The notes beneath the pieces were generated by a model, which was not told where the DNA came from, did not search any database, and saw nothing but the letters and a program-made list of their open reading frames with translations. From NCBI RefSeq assembly GCF_017498085.1, contig NZ_JAGBKM010000012.1:1-64000 (forward strand): 64,000 bases of DNA, read 5' to 3'. The position numbers were made by a program, and so were the translations under genes. The DNA comes from Psychrobacter coccoides. Its GTDB lineage: Bacteria; Pseudomonadota; Gammaproteobacteria; Pseudomonadales; Moraxellaceae. Positions 55,279-64,000 of the stretch are shown here, piece after piece. How positions within the stretch are numbered: position 1 is the stretch's first letter; each line of letters begins with the position of its first letter.

Positions 55279-56349
55279 TTAGTTTATAAAGTGTTGATCC
55301 TCATCTAACAGATGCTTACGTATCAAATCCACCAAGTAAGGCTGGTAGTAGGCAGGGATATCATGCGCCATCCCTTCTATCAGATGAAACTTAGCATTTG
55401 GAATAGTCTTTGCCACGACACGGCCTTGCGATGGAGGCAATAGGCCATCAGCACTACCGTGAATCACGATGGTTGACGCTTTGACTTGCTTTGAGAAGCG
55501 GCTAATATTGCCTGATGCTAAGATGGCGTTCAGTTGTTGTACAGCCCCTAAAGGATGAAAGTTACGTTGGTAACGGAGTTTGGCAATCTCACGCACCGTA
55601 CGGACATTGACATGGCCGGGGGTGCCCACGGTCTTCATAAACCAGACGCTATGACGTATGATGTCACGTTCTGAATGGCTTTCTGGTCGATTGATTAGAG
55701 TGTACAGCTGCCGTGGCTTGGGCGGCCGCAAAAACCCACGGTTGGTGGTGGTAAATAGCAATGCCATACGCTGTACTAGACTTGGATAACGTGCTGCTAC
55801 AATTTGGGCAATCATACCGCCCATCGAAGCACCAAGCAAATGCGTACTGCCAAGGTGCAGTGCTTTTATCAGTCGTACCGTGTCTTCGGCCATATCAGTA
55901 AGATTATAGGCGACTTGTTGTCCTTTATTTGACAGACCAGTTTGCAAACGCAGCATCATTTTAAATTGACTGACTCGTGGTAAGCCATCGATACGTACTT
56001 TGGAAGACAGACCAATATCACGATTGTCAAAGCGAATCACAAAAAACCCAGCATCAATCAGACGCTTAATAAAGTCATCTGGCCAAAAAATCATCTGTGA
56101 GCCAAGGCCCATCACCATCAGTAACGATGGGTTCTTAGGGTTACCGCCTGCCTCGACGCACAACTCAATACCATCGCCAATATCAATCATCGCTTGATGT
56201 AAGTGCTCACTTAAATCAGACTGACGCCAATAGTGCTCACCAAACTGCTGCCATTCAGGCGTTGGATAGTTGATAGTCACGTCAGGTAGGTCAGCATCGA
56301 CCGACTGATTGGGCTGAATTAATGGTGATTGATCATTTGAATTTTTCAT
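55279..56349 (-). CDS. Alpha/beta hydrolase
   Basis: A 356-residue alpha/beta-hydrolase-fold protein. LLMVMGLGSQMIFWPDDFIK supplies the oxyanion strand-loop and the nucleophile elbow is GASMGG with its Ser near residue 174. The acid is in IHGSADGLLPPSQG near 304 and the His in EGMAHDIPAYY near 335. This arrangement is typical of esterases and lipases annotated as hydrolases with unknown substrate. AGGAGATCTC precedes the ATG. It lies 13 bases downstream of the rubredoxin gene on the same strand, so the two form an operon. Confidence 0.86.
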   Translation of the reverse strand: MKNSNDQSPLIQPNQSVDADLPDVTINYPTPEWQQFGEHYWRQSDLSEHLHQAMIDIGDGIELCVEAGGNPKNPSLLMVMGLGSQMIFWPDDFIKRLIDAGFFVIRFDNRDIGLSSKVRIDGLPRVSQFKMMLRLQTGLSNKGQQVAYNLTDMAEDTVRLIKALHLGSTHLLGASMGGMIAQIVAARYPSLVQRMALLFTTTNRGFLRPPKPRQLYTLINRPESHSERDIIRHSVWFMKTVGTPGHVNVRTVREIAKLRYQRNFHPLGAVQQLNAILASGNISRFSKQVKASTIVIHGSADGLLPPSQGRVVAKTIPNAKFHLIEGMAHDIPAYYQPYLVDLIRKHLLDEDQHFIN

Positions 56350-56362
56350 GAGATCTCCTATA

Positions 56363-56527
56363 TTAGATCTCTAACATCTCAAAATCTAATTTACCTACGC
56401 CGCACTCAGGACAGATCCAATCATCAGGGACGTCTTCCCATTTGGTACCAGGAGCGATGCCTTCTTCTGGGCAGCCCAACTCTTCATCATAGATCCAGCC
56501 ACAAACAATACATTCATAACGCTTCAT
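56363..56527 (-). CDS. rubA: Rubredoxin
   Basis: A 54-residue rubredoxin, a one-iron electron carrier. The frame reads MKRYECIVCGWIYDEE and later DDWICPECGVGK, so the four iron ligands are two CxxCG pairs about 30 residues apart. GTKWEDVPDDW between them is the conserved aromatic core. In Acinetobacter and Pseudomonas, rubredoxins feed alkane hydroxylase through a reductase. Here no reductase or hydroxylase is adjacent. It is read into the hydrolase gene. The short size is full length for the family. Confidence 0.95.
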   Translation of the reverse strand: MKRYECIVCGWIYDEELGCPEEGIAPGTKWEDVPDDWICPECGVGKLDFEMLEI

Positions 56528-56851
56528 ACATAATCCTATCAGTTTTACTCATCAAGCAGACCCTATTAATAAGGGTATATAAAAACGAACGTAGTTTATC
56601 ATATAACGATACTTTACGTTGTTAAGTTTACACTTGTATATTGAGATAAATAACTCTAAATCAAGTCATGGCAAAAATTCGTTTAACAGGTCCTACAAGC
56701 AAATAATACGCACTATTTGATAGGCACGTCACGCAGATAATCCAAGATATGCTATGATAATGATGCTGATTCTTACGTTTTATTATAGAGTTTGTTGTAC
56801 AATCCCCCAGTTTATTATTGTTATCTGTCATTAAGAAAGTAAAGGGCTATT
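56528..56851. other. Divergent intergenic region
   Basis: It lies between the rubredoxin and apt starts. A TACAAT (56798-56803) could be the -10 of apt, but no good -35 lies at 16-18 bases. No structured element is seen. Confidence 0.4.
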
Positions 56852-57463
56852 ATGAGCGCTACCGCCGCTACACCATCTGCTGATTCTCATCCTATAAACC
56901 CCACGCCTACCAATCAATCTGTCAGTGCAGAAGCCGGCTCTACGAGTGTGCTAAATACTGATCATCCATTTTGGCAGATTATTCGTACAGTACCAGACTT
57001 CCCCAAACAAGGGATAGATTTTTATGACATCACGCCATTATTACGTAACTATATTGATGAGACCATTGATGCGCTATTAGCAGCATTGCCTGAAGGGTTG
57101 ATGGACGAGGTGGACTGCCTAGGGGCTGTTGAGGCGCGGGGGTTTGTATTTGCAAGCTTGTTGGCGGGTCGCTTGGGTAAGGGTATGATATTGCTGCGTA
57201 AGCCGGGTAAGCTGCCGCCACCTGTGGCCAATAAAGCCTATGCACTGGAGTATGGAAAAGACACCCTTGAGATGCAAAACAACTTACCTCCTGAACGTGT
57301 GTTATTGGTGGACGATATTTTGGCGACAGGCGGCACTTTGACCACAGCTTATGAGCTGTGTAAGTCAGCTGAGCACACGGTCGTGGGTGCTTTGGTGCTA
57401 CTTGATCTGGTCGAGTTGCACGATGAGTTTCCAGTGCCTATTTACAACGTATTAAAAGCTTAG
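56852..57463 (+). CDS. apt: Adenine phosphoribosyltransferase
   Basis: Apt salvages adenine to AMP with PRPP. The PRPP-binding motif VLLVDDILATGGTL lies near residue 150. VPDFPKQGIDFYDITPLL opens the catalytic domain near residue 48, and ARGFVFASLLAGRLGKGMILLRKPGKLP matches the family. At 203 residues it carries a Ser/Thr/Pro-rich N-terminal extension of about 30 residues that the 183-residue E. coli enzyme lacks. A later start has no good ribosome site. AAAGGG precedes the ATG. Confidence 0.93.
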   Translation: MSATAATPSADSHPINPTPTNQSVSAEAGSTSVLNTDHPFWQIIRTVPDFPKQGIDFYDITPLLRNYIDETIDALLAALPEGLMDEVDCLGAVEARGFVFASLLAGRLGKGMILLRKPGKLPPPVANKAYALEYGKDTLEMQNNLPPERVLLVDDILATGGTLTTAYELCKSAEHTVVGALVLLDLVELHDEFPVPIYNVLKA

Positions 57464-57480
57464 CCACTTAAGAGATAATA

Positions 57481-57518
57481 AAAGGCGCTTTAACCAAGGG
57501 TTAGAGCGCCTTTTTTAT
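57481..57518. terminator. Bidirectional terminator between apt and tal
   Basis: A 15-base stem (57481-57495 with 57499-57513, one G-U pair) with a three-base loop is followed by a T run and preceded by A residues. Confidence 0.9.
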
Positions 57519-57592
57519 AAAAAATCAAGCGATAGCGAGCGCTACCTTGGCTTTAGGTCTGACAATTAAAGCAAGCTATCCATGCCGCAACT

Positions 57593-58534
57593 TTAGCGAA
57601 TCTCAGCTAGCGCTTTACTCAACTCTTCACGTGCAGCGACAAAGCCATCAATACCTTTGGGCAATAGATCTTGTGTCACTTTGTCTTGTTGGTAAGCGTC
57701 ACTAAAGGCTTCTCGAGTCAAGCTCACACGTTTCATTTTATCCATCTGCATGGCCATCTCAGGTGACAGTTGGCGAGTGACCGAATCATCCATGGCGGCC
57801 AGCTCATCAATCAAGTTTGGAGCGATGGTGAGTAGGTCACAGCCTGCCAATGCTAGTATCTGATCAGTTGAGCGAAAGCTTGCACCCATGACCTGTGTGT
57901 CATAGCCGTGCTGCTTGTAATACTGGTAAATGAGTTTGACTGACTGTACGCCCATATCATCAGACACAGGTACATTTTGGCGACTTTGTTGACGTTTTTG
58001 CCAATCCAAAATACGTCCGACGAAAGGTGAGATCAGCGTTATACCAGCATCAGCACAGGCAATGGCTTGGTGCTGACCAAATAATAAGGTTAAGTTGCAG
58101 TGAATGCCTTGAGTCTCAAGATAGCGTGCTGCCTCAATGCCTTGCCAAGTGGCGGCGATTTTTATCAGTACTCGCTTTGGGTCGACTCCCGCTTTTTGAT
58201 ACGCTTCCATAAAGGCTAGGGCTTTATCAATCGTGGCGTCGGTATCATATGACAAGCGAGCATCGACTTCAGTAGATACACGGCCTTCGATTAATTCTAA
58301 GATATTACAGCCTACTTGAATTGTCAGAGCATCAATGACAGCGTCAATATTGCCTTTGTGACGGCTCATGGTTTCTGACAGCATGGCTTGGTTGTCTGGG
58401 TGGACAAGTGCTTTGGTAATTAGGCTCGGGTTAGTAGTCGCATCCATCGGTTTTAGCCGCGCAATGGCGGTCAGGTCGCCTGTATCGGCGACAATAGTAG
58501 TCATGGTGCGAAGCTGTTGTAGAGCGCTCATCAT
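57593..58534 (-). CDS. tal: Transaldolase
   Basis: Transaldolase moves a dihydroxyacetone unit between sugar phosphates in the non-oxidative pentose phosphate pathway. The 313-residue length and the Schiff-base lysine in VLIKIAATWQGIEAA near residue 132 identify it. DATTNPSLITKAL near 31 and CNLTLLFGQHQAIACADAGITLISPFVGRILDW near 155 are also diagnostic. AAGGACAT precedes two consecutive ATGs; the second, at 58531, has the better spacing. No other pentose-phosphate gene is adjacent. Confidence 0.95.
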   Translation of the reverse strand: MMSALQQLRTMTTIVADTGDLTAIARLKPMDATTNPSLITKALVHPDNQAMLSETMSRHKGNIDAVIDALTIQVGCNILELIEGRVSTEVDARLSYDTDATIDKALAFMEAYQKAGVDPKRVLIKIAATWQGIEAARYLETQGIHCNLTLLFGQHQAIACADAGITLISPFVGRILDWQKRQQSRQNVPVSDDMGVQSVKLIYQYYKQHGYDTQVMGASFRSTDQILALAGCDLLTIAPNLIDELAAMDDSVTRQLSPEMAMQMDKMKRVSLTREAFSDAYQQDKVTQDLLPKGIDGFVAAREELSKALAEIR

Positions 58535-58857
58535 ATGTCCTTATTAAAACAATTAACGGTATAGCCAGTTGGAAATAAAATCGATACGTCAGTCGCTAGG
58601 TGCTACTGGTATCAGTTATTCACTTAATATTTAGTTATGGACTTTAACACAATTTTAAGGTTAGTTTTAGCGTATAGTAGACGGTGAGTCGCTATATGCA
58701 TTGAATATGGTCAAAATCACCTTTAGGAATACATGATATAAAGCTTTTGCTGCAATTACCTTCTTTTACGCATGGGCACTGTACGCAGTTTTTGTTATAG
58801 TATGAACGTTCATCTATTCATCATAATAAATAACACGTTTGAAAAGGATATGCGGCA
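58535..58857. other. Divergent intergenic region with a 12-base palindrome
   Basis: It lies between tal and pheA. TATAGT (58796-58801) is followed at once by the perfect palindrome ATGAACGTTCAT (58802-58813). The two could form a pheA -10 box and an operator. No matching -35 box is seen, and I find no attenuator-like leader peptide. Confidence 0.4.
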
Positions 58858-60039
58858 ATGAATGAGCAGTCATCAGAGCAAAACATCGATAAACTAAATC
58901 AAGCGGCTGCAGATGCCAACACTCACGCCACTGATCAGGAGTTTTTAAGTCGTTTGCGCCAAAACATTGATGCCGTTGATTGCGAGATTCAAAACCTGAT
59001 CAACAATCGTGCCAAGCTGGCGCAACAAGTCGCAGTCGTGAAAAAAGATCATGCTGCCAAGAGCGACAGTACCGATGATCATGATCCTATTTTTTATCGC
59101 CCTGAACGTGAAGCACAGGTGCTAAAGGCAGTGATGGCACGCAATACTGGACCTATCGCTGACGAAAAAATGGCGCGCTTGTTTCGGGAGATCATGTCGG
59201 TATGCTTGGATTTAGAGGCCCCGCAGCGTATTGCGTTTTTGGGTCCTGTCGGTACGTTTACTCATGCAGCAGCACTGAAGCATTTTGGTAAAGCGGCCGA
59301 TACCGTACCCTTAACGACCATTACTGATGTGTTTCGCGAAGTCGAAGCGGGTACAGCGATGTATGGCGTCGTGCCGGTTGAAAATTCATCAGAAGGCGTG
59401 GTCAATCATACTTTAGATGGCTTTTTGTCCTCTTCACTAAAAATCATTGGTGAGGTTGAGCTGCCTATCCATCAAAACTTTTTGGTCGCTGAGCATACCA
59501 AAGTCGATGGTTTGAGCCGTATTTACTCACATCAGCAATCATTGGCCCAATGTCGTCATTGGCTCGATGTTAATTTTCCAAATGTTGAGCGTGTCGCTGT
59601 ATCGAGCAATGGTGAAGCGGCACGTCGTCTCAAAAACGAATGGCACTCAGCGGCTATCGCAGGCGATGTTGCTGCTGCAGAGTATGGTCTGCATAAGCTC
59701 TATAGCAATATTGAAGACAATCCAAGTAATACCACACGATTCCTCGTCATTGGTCATGAATCGATTGCGCCATCTGGCCAAGATAAAACCTCGATTGTGG
59801 TTTCTGCTCATGACAAAGCAGGCGCACTGATTGAGATTCTAAAGCCGCTGTCTTATCATGGCGTATCGATGACCAGTATTGAGACCCGTCCCGAGCGCCC
59901 TAATAAGTGGGCCTATGTGTTCTTTATCGATATGGCGGGTCATGTTCAAGACCCGAATGTCAGTGCCGCTATTGCTGATATTCGTCCGTTGGTCAAGGAT
60001 CTACGGGTATTGGGATCTTATCCAAAAGCGGTGCTATAG
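58858..60039 (+). CDS. pheA: Chorismate mutase/prephenate dehydratase (P-protein)
   Basis: PheA converts chorismate to prephenate and then to phenylpyruvate for phenylalanine. In the 393-residue chain the chorismate mutase domain covers about 27-118 (FLSRLRQNIDAVDCEIQNLINNRAKLAQQVAVVKK). The dehydratase domain starts at IAFLGPVGTFTHAAALKHFG (about 123), and NTTRFLVIG carries its TRF catalytic motif. The ACT domain from about 310 contains DKAGALIEILKPL and SIETRP. The last is the phenylalanine-binding ESRP motif with Ser replaced by Thr. A polar 20-residue tail precedes the mutase domain. AAAAGGATA precedes the ATG at 58858. Confidence 0.95.
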   Translation: MNEQSSEQNIDKLNQAAADANTHATDQEFLSRLRQNIDAVDCEIQNLINNRAKLAQQVAVVKKDHAAKSDSTDDHDPIFYRPEREAQVLKAVMARNTGPIADEKMARLFREIMSVCLDLEAPQRIAFLGPVGTFTHAAALKHFGKAADTVPLTTITDVFREVEAGTAMYGVVPVENSSEGVVNHTLDGFLSSSLKIIGEVELPIHQNFLVAEHTKVDGLSRIYSHQQSLAQCRHWLDVNFPNVERVAVSSNGEAARRLKNEWHSAAIAGDVAAAEYGLHKLYSNIEDNPSNTTRFLVIGHESIAPSGQDKTSIVVSAHDKAGALIEILKPLSYHGVSMTSIETRPERPNKWAYVFFIDMAGHVQDPNVSAAIADIRPLVKDLRVLGSYPKAVL

Positions 60040-60150
60040 TTGATTACTGCCGCGAAAATATGGATGGTTCTTAGATAATGACAACGTTATTTTGATTGAA
60101 AACTATGTTGTAAACTGGCGCTTTTAACCCTGTTATATTAAGGATGCATC

Positions 60151-61302
60151 ATGCTGACACCCCAATCCGCTGAGTCGCTGGCAACAACCCTATCAGCATT
60201 GACCCCGGCTTATGACAGTCTCTTAGCGCTGGCACCGTATCAGACAGGAAAGCCAGTTGAAGAGCTGATATTTGAGTATGGTATCTCTGATGTGGTCAAA
60301 CTTGCCAGCAACGAAAACCCATTAGGCTGCTCGCCGCAAGTCACTTTAGCGGTCACTGAGCAACTGGGTCAGTTGGCACGCTATCCTGATGGTAATGGCT
60401 ACTATCTCAAACAAGCGCTTGCAGAGTTTAATAAGATAGATGCTGCATGCATCACCTTGGGTAATGGCTCTAACGATTTATTAGATATCTTAGCCCGTAG
60501 TTTTGTGAGTGCAAATGACGCTATCGTCTACAGTCAATATGCCTTTGTGGTATATTCGATGTTGGCTAAGATGCAAGGCGCAACAGGGGTAGAAGTGCCA
60601 GCCAAGCGTTTTGGACATGACCTAGAGGCCATGAGCCAAGCGGTCCATAATCAACCAAATACCAAAGTTGTCTTTATTGCCAACCCCAATAATCCAACGG
60701 GTACTCAGCTGAAACAAGAAGAGATACAGCGGTTCATTGCTAATATACCGTCTTCAGTCCTTGTGGTTTTGGACGAAGCTTATATAGAATATAGCCCTGA
60801 TAGTAACAATCGGGCACTTTTAGATGAGTTTGATAATGTGGTTATCGTGCGTACTTTTTCTAAAGCCTATGGGCTGGCAGGGCTGCGTGTCGGCTATGCA
60901 TTGAGCTCAGTGCCTGTGGCAAAGCTGATCAATCGCATTCGCCAGCCATTTAATGTCAGCCGAGTAGGGTTGGCCGCAGCGCAGGCAGCGCTCGCTGATC
61001 AAGACTTTATCGAGTACTCTCGAGAATCAAACCAAGAACAAAAGCGCTGGTTAGAAAAGCAGTTTGATGCGCTAGGCCTTGGGTTTGTACCGTCTGCTGG
61101 CAACTTTATCATGGTGGAGATAGCCGTTGAGATGGAAGCGGTGAGCGCCACTAGTGTCAACCAAGCGTTACTTGAGCAAGGGGTGATCGTACGCCCGCTG
61201 GCTGTTTATGGGCTCTCTAATTGGCTACGAATCACTGTCGGTACAGCAGAAGATAACCTAAGATTGATAGATACCTTGCACTCTATTTTAACCAGTCAAT
61301 AG
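60151..61302 (+). CDS. hisC: Histidinol-phosphate/aromatic aminotransferase
   Basis: A 383-residue PLP-dependent aminotransferase. KLASNENPLGCSP near residue 51, NPNNPTGT near 178, VLDEAYIEY near 207 and the cofactor lysine in VRTFSKAYGLAGLRVGYA near 233 are the HisC signatures. It sits between pheA and tyrA::aroA, the place of hisC2 in pseudomonads. There it can also transaminate phenylpyruvate and hydroxyphenylpyruvate. A joint role in histidine and aromatic amino acid synthesis is therefore likely. AAGGATGCATC precedes the ATG. Confidence 0.93.
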   Translation: MLTPQSAESLATTLSALTPAYDSLLALAPYQTGKPVEELIFEYGISDVVKLASNENPLGCSPQVTLAVTEQLGQLARYPDGNGYYLKQALAEFNKIDAACITLGNGSNDLLDILARSFVSANDAIVYSQYAFVVYSMLAKMQGATGVEVPAKRFGHDLEAMSQAVHNQPNTKVVFIANPNNPTGTQLKQEEIQRFIANIPSSVLVVLDEAYIEYSPDSNNRALLDEFDNVVIVRTFSKAYGLAGLRVGYALSSVPVAKLINRIRQPFNVSRVGLAAAQAALADQDFIEYSRESNQEQKRWLEKQFDALGLGFVPSAGNFIMVEIAVEMEAVSATSVNQALLEQGVIVRPLAVYGLSNWLRITVGTAEDNLRLIDTLHSILTSQ

Positions 61303-61396
61303 TTAGACTGGCTATGGTGTCAGTGTGTTTAACCCAAAATGTCGGCAGTCGCTAGCATATTCATCGTCAGCGCAATGATAAAGAATAAAAAATAAT

Positions 61397-63706
61397 ATGT
61401 CATTCTCTCTTAATGTCCAGCAGCCCTTATTTCAACAGGTTTGTATCATCGGTCTCGGTTTAATCGGTGCCAGTCTTGCGCAAGCCATTAAAGACAAGGG
61501 CTTAAGTAAACGACTGGTCGCTGTAGACAAGCATGCCCCCAGTATCAATGAAGCCTGTCAGCAGGGCTTGCTCGATGCGGGTAGCTCGGTACTGAGTGAT
61601 GTGGTCCATGGCAGTGACTTGATTGTCATTGCTATACCTGTACAAGCGGCACAAGCGGTGTTTGTTGATATCAAAAAAGCCATGGATAGTGGTCAGCTGA
61701 CAAGTGACTGCATCATCACGGATGTGTGTAGCACTAAGGTTAATATTGTCCATGCTGCAACAGCTGTCTTTGAGGAGCTGCCAATAGGGTTTGTGCCGGC
61801 GCATCCGATTGCTGGCGCCGAAAATTCAGGGTATCATGCCAGACGTGCGCAGTTGTTTGTCAATCATAGCGTCATTATATGTGAGTTACCTACGACTTCT
61901 TATCAGGCCATTGCTGATCTGAGTGCGTTGTGGGAGGCAGTAGGTGCCTCAGTGATGATGATGTCTGCTGAGCATCATGATGCCATATTGGCGCATACCA
62001 GCCATCTGCCGCATCTGCTAGCTTTTAACTTGGTTGAGCAGCTAGCCAGTCATGATGACAACTTGGATATGTTTCGTTATGCTGCTGGCGGTTTTCGTGA
62101 TTTTACTCGTATCGCTGCCAGCGACCCTAAGATGTGGCACGATATATTTTTTGCCAATAAAAGCGCTATCGTCAGTGCGCTTGATGAGTACAGTGTTTAT
62201 CTACAGGAGATGCGCCAACTCATCATTGATGAAGATTCAACCGCCCTGATGGGAATTTTAGGCCGTGCACAAGCTGCACGGCGACATTTTGGTCATATGT
62301 TAGCTTCTACCCCTTATACGGATACCTCTGCTATGTCAGCTTCTTATATCATTACCCCTAGTAATACGGTCACAGGCACTATCGATATTCCTGGTGACAA
62401 GTCTATCTCTCATCGCAGTATTATGCTCGGTAGTCTGGCGACAGGCGTGACACATGTGACGGGGTTTTTGGAAGGGGAAGATGCCTTGGCCACGCTACAA
62501 GCGTTTCGAGATATGGGCGTGACGATTGAAGGTCCTACCAATGGGGAGTTAACCATCCATGGTGTGGGCATGAATGGTCTTAAGCCCAGTAAAACGCCAT
62601 TGTACATGGGCAACTCTGGTACCAGTATGCGCCTGCTGGCAGGTATTTTGGCAGCGCAATCATTTGATAGCGTGTTGACTGGTGATACCAGTCTCAATAA
62701 GCGCCCAATGGAGCGTGTCGCCGCACCACTGCGAGAAATGGGGGCAGTGATTCAGAGTACCGGTCAGAGTGGTACAGCACCGCTGAGCATAACGGGTCGA
62801 GACAGTGTCGGTACCCCATTACAAGGGACTGAGTATGATATGCCCGTTGCTTCGGCGCAGGTCAAGTCTTGTTTGTTATTAGCAGGGTTGTGGGCAGAAG
62901 GGGTGACCACGGTCATCCAACCTGAAGTCAGCCGTGACCATACTGAGCGTATGCTCTCAGCTTTTGGTTATGATGTGACTGTCGAAGGCAACCGCATCAG
63001 TGTCAAAGGTGGTGGCACGCTGACAGGTGGCGCTATCGCTGTTCCTGCTGATATCTCATCAGCGGCGTTCTTTATGGTGGCTGCTGCTATCAGTCAAAAC
63101 AGTGAGCTGACTTTAACGCAAGTCGGCATCAATCCGACACGTACGGGTATTATTGACATCTTAAAGCTGATGCAAGCTGATATTAGCCTAAGTAACAAGA
63201 CCCATGTCGGTGGTGAGCCAGTGGCCGATATTACCATTCGTAGCTCAAACCTTAAAGGCATCGAGATACCAGAATATTTAGTGCCGCTTGCGATTGATGA
63301 GTTCCCCGTACTCTTTGTGGCGGCCAGCTGTGCTGAAGGTCGTACGGTACTGACTGGTGCAAAAGAGCTGCGTGTCAAAGAGTCAGATCGTATCGCTGTC
63401 ATGGCAGATGGCCTGCAAACACTAGGCGTAGAGTGTACGGTTACTGAAGACGGCCTGATTATCGAAGGAAAAGGCACTGCGAGCCAAGAAGGCGAGATTA
63501 ATAACAACCAACCAGTCTTTGGTGGTGGTCATATCACTTCGCATCATGATCATCGTATTGCTATGAGCTTTGCGGTTGCCAGTCTAAGAGCCTCGCAGCA
63601 GATCACTATCGAAGGTGTAGAGACGGTCAATACCAGTTTCCCAGGGTTTGCTGAGCTTGCCAATCATATTGGCATGTCTATCGAGATGCATGATAGCAAG
63701 GCTTAG
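61397..63706 (+). CDS. tyrA-aroA: Fused prephenate dehydrogenase and EPSP synthase
   Basis: A 769-residue fusion. Residues 1 to about 300 are a TyrA-type dehydrogenase that oxidises prephenate or arogenate: GLGLIGASLAQAIKDKG is the NAD(P) loop, and VPAHPIAGAENSGYHAR and HHDAILAHTSHLPHLLAF hold the catalytic His residues. From about 317 the chain is AroA, which joins shikimate-3-phosphate and PEP. PGDKSISHRS, GNSGTSMRLLAG, SAQVKS, SRDHTERM, NPTRTG and ELRVKESDR are present. GDKS, SAQVK, RDHTE and NPTR are the set described for class II EPSP synthases. The same fusion is known in pseudomonads and Acinetobacter. Confidence 0.95.
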   Translation: MSFSLNVQQPLFQQVCIIGLGLIGASLAQAIKDKGLSKRLVAVDKHAPSINEACQQGLLDAGSSVLSDVVHGSDLIVIAIPVQAAQAVFVDIKKAMDSGQLTSDCIITDVCSTKVNIVHAATAVFEELPIGFVPAHPIAGAENSGYHARRAQLFVNHSVIICELPTTSYQAIADLSALWEAVGASVMMMSAEHHDAILAHTSHLPHLLAFNLVEQLASHDDNLDMFRYAAGGFRDFTRIAASDPKMWHDIFFANKSAIVSALDEYSVYLQEMRQLIIDEDSTALMGILGRAQAARRHFGHMLASTPYTDTSAMSASYIITPSNTVTGTIDIPGDKSISHRSIMLGSLATGVTHVTGFLEGEDALATLQAFRDMGVTIEGPTNGELTIHGVGMNGLKPSKTPLYMGNSGTSMRLLAGILAAQSFDSVLTGDTSLNKRPMERVAAPLREMGAVIQSTGQSGTAPLSITGRDSVGTPLQGTEYDMPVASAQVKSCLLLAGLWAEGVTTVIQPEVSRDHTERMLSAFGYDVTVEGNRISVKGGGTLTGGAIAVPADISSAAFFMVAAAISQNSELTLTQVGINPTRTGIIDILKLMQADISLSNKTHVGGEPVADITIRSSNLKGIEIPEYLVPLAIDEFPVLFVAASCAEGRTVLTGAKELRVKESDRIAVMADGLQTLGVECTVTEDGLIIEGKGTASQEGEINNNQPVFGGGHITSHHDHRIAMSFAVASLRASQQITIEGVETVNTSFPGFAELANHIGMSIEMHDSKA

Positions 63707-63772
63707 TGAGACTATCGTCTTCATACGCTTACCAGTTAGTTTGGTGCGCGGTTTTTAAATAATGTTGTTGTT

Positions 63773-63820
63773 AGCAATGTATTGATACTGATCAGGTGTC
63801 AATACATTGCTTTTTATCTT
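63773..63820 (+). terminator. Rho-independent terminator after tyrA-aroA
   Basis: A 16-base stem (63773-63788 with 63796-63811, one G-U pair) with a seven-base loop and a following T-rich run separates tyrA-aroA from the next gene. Confidence 0.88.
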
Positions 63821-63969
63821 TTATTCTGTCTGAAGTCATTCTGCACTGTCGCCATATACCGAAAATTAGAATTATAATCAGGTGACCGTCAGCCATGATT
63901 CAATCTCAGCGGTTTTAAGCCCAAGCCTTCTTAAAGCCAAGCTGTTTTTAAATTAAGTTGTCTTATCTT

Positions 63970-64000
63970 ATGACTACGCAAAATGTACTAAAAAAACCAG
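63970..64000 (+). CDS. cmk: Start of a partial gene, probably cytidylate kinase
   Basis: Ten codons, reading MTTQNVLKKP, run to the window edge. The sequence is too short to identify a family and no strong ribosome site is visible. The suggestion of cmk rests only on gene order: in pseudomonads and relatives cmk, then rpsA, follows the tyrA-aroA fusion. The terminator before it implies its own promoter. Confidence 0.4.
   Translation, partial: MTTQNVLKKP

Noticed and set aside
1-64000. tRNA, rRNA genes or CRISPR arrays
   Set aside because: Looked for T-loop-like GGTTCRA sequences, rRNA-like blocks and regularly spaced direct repeats; none found by eye. A covariance-model scan would be decisive.

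Overview
The window reads as a chromosomal segment of a gammaproteobacterium of the family Moraxellaceae, most likely Psychrobacter. This rests on protein resemblance by eye, moderate GC, an ilvE-to-aspS interval filled with lipooligosaccharide (LOS) glycosyltransferases (the place of the outer-core locus in Acinetobacter), and the order pheA-hisC-tyrA::aroA followed by a probable cmk, as in pseudomonads. I see no rRNA, tRNA, CRISPR array, prophage or intact insertion sequence. Most of the window is housekeeping metabolism, with one accessory-looking LOS block and a family of short interspersed repeats.

Layout. 1-4 kb: an ornithine-cyclodeaminase-like protein, a 50-residue membrane protein, a luciferase-like flavin oxidoreductase and a CysB-type LysR regulator. 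4-11 kb: ampG, prmC, a MoeB/ThiF-type E1 enzyme, an AarF/UbiB kinase and a YbfB-type MFS carrier, all on the plus strand. 10.7-13.2 kb: an Lrp-family regulator divergent from leuA, with a good operator candidate between them. 13.4-18.5 kb: an unrecognised protein, accB-accC, a MATE efflux pump and an EVE-domain protein. 19-23.2 kb: hemW, an entericidin-like lipoprotein, trmL, and a complete tusDCBE sulfur-relay operon. 23.5-27.5 kb: glnE and ilvE. 27.6-35.3 kb: the LOS locus, with two GT4 enzymes, three GT25 enzymes, one further GT-A-like transferase, an orphan protein and a lipid A acyltransferase-like protein. 35.4-39 kb: aspS and sohB.

39-45.4 kb holds an ACAD11-like acyl-CoA dehydrogenase, an APH-fold kinase, a histidine phosphatase, a short-chain dehydrogenase and, convergently, an acyl-CoA ligase. 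Together these resemble the hydroxyacyl-CoA phosphorylation/elimination route of the Pseudomonas lva genes and mammalian ACAD10/11. This is the most system-like group in the window. 45.8-56.5 kb: a thioesterase, xthA, argJ, a DUF4377-type lipoprotein, sdaA, a RutG-type permease behind a possibly structured leader, an EamA exporter, a secreted WG-repeat protein and a rubredoxin-hydrolase pair. 56.8-64 kb: apt, tal, then pheA, hisC and a tyrA::aroA fusion whose EPSP-synthase half carries class II signatures. The first codons of a probable cmk end the window.

Four intergenic spaces carry about 150-170 bp copies of one MITE-like family with TATAGTSA-type ends, and a fifth carries a different 109 bp hairpin element with similar ends. 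One copy supplies the stop codon of the thioesterase and another lies directly upstream of aspS.
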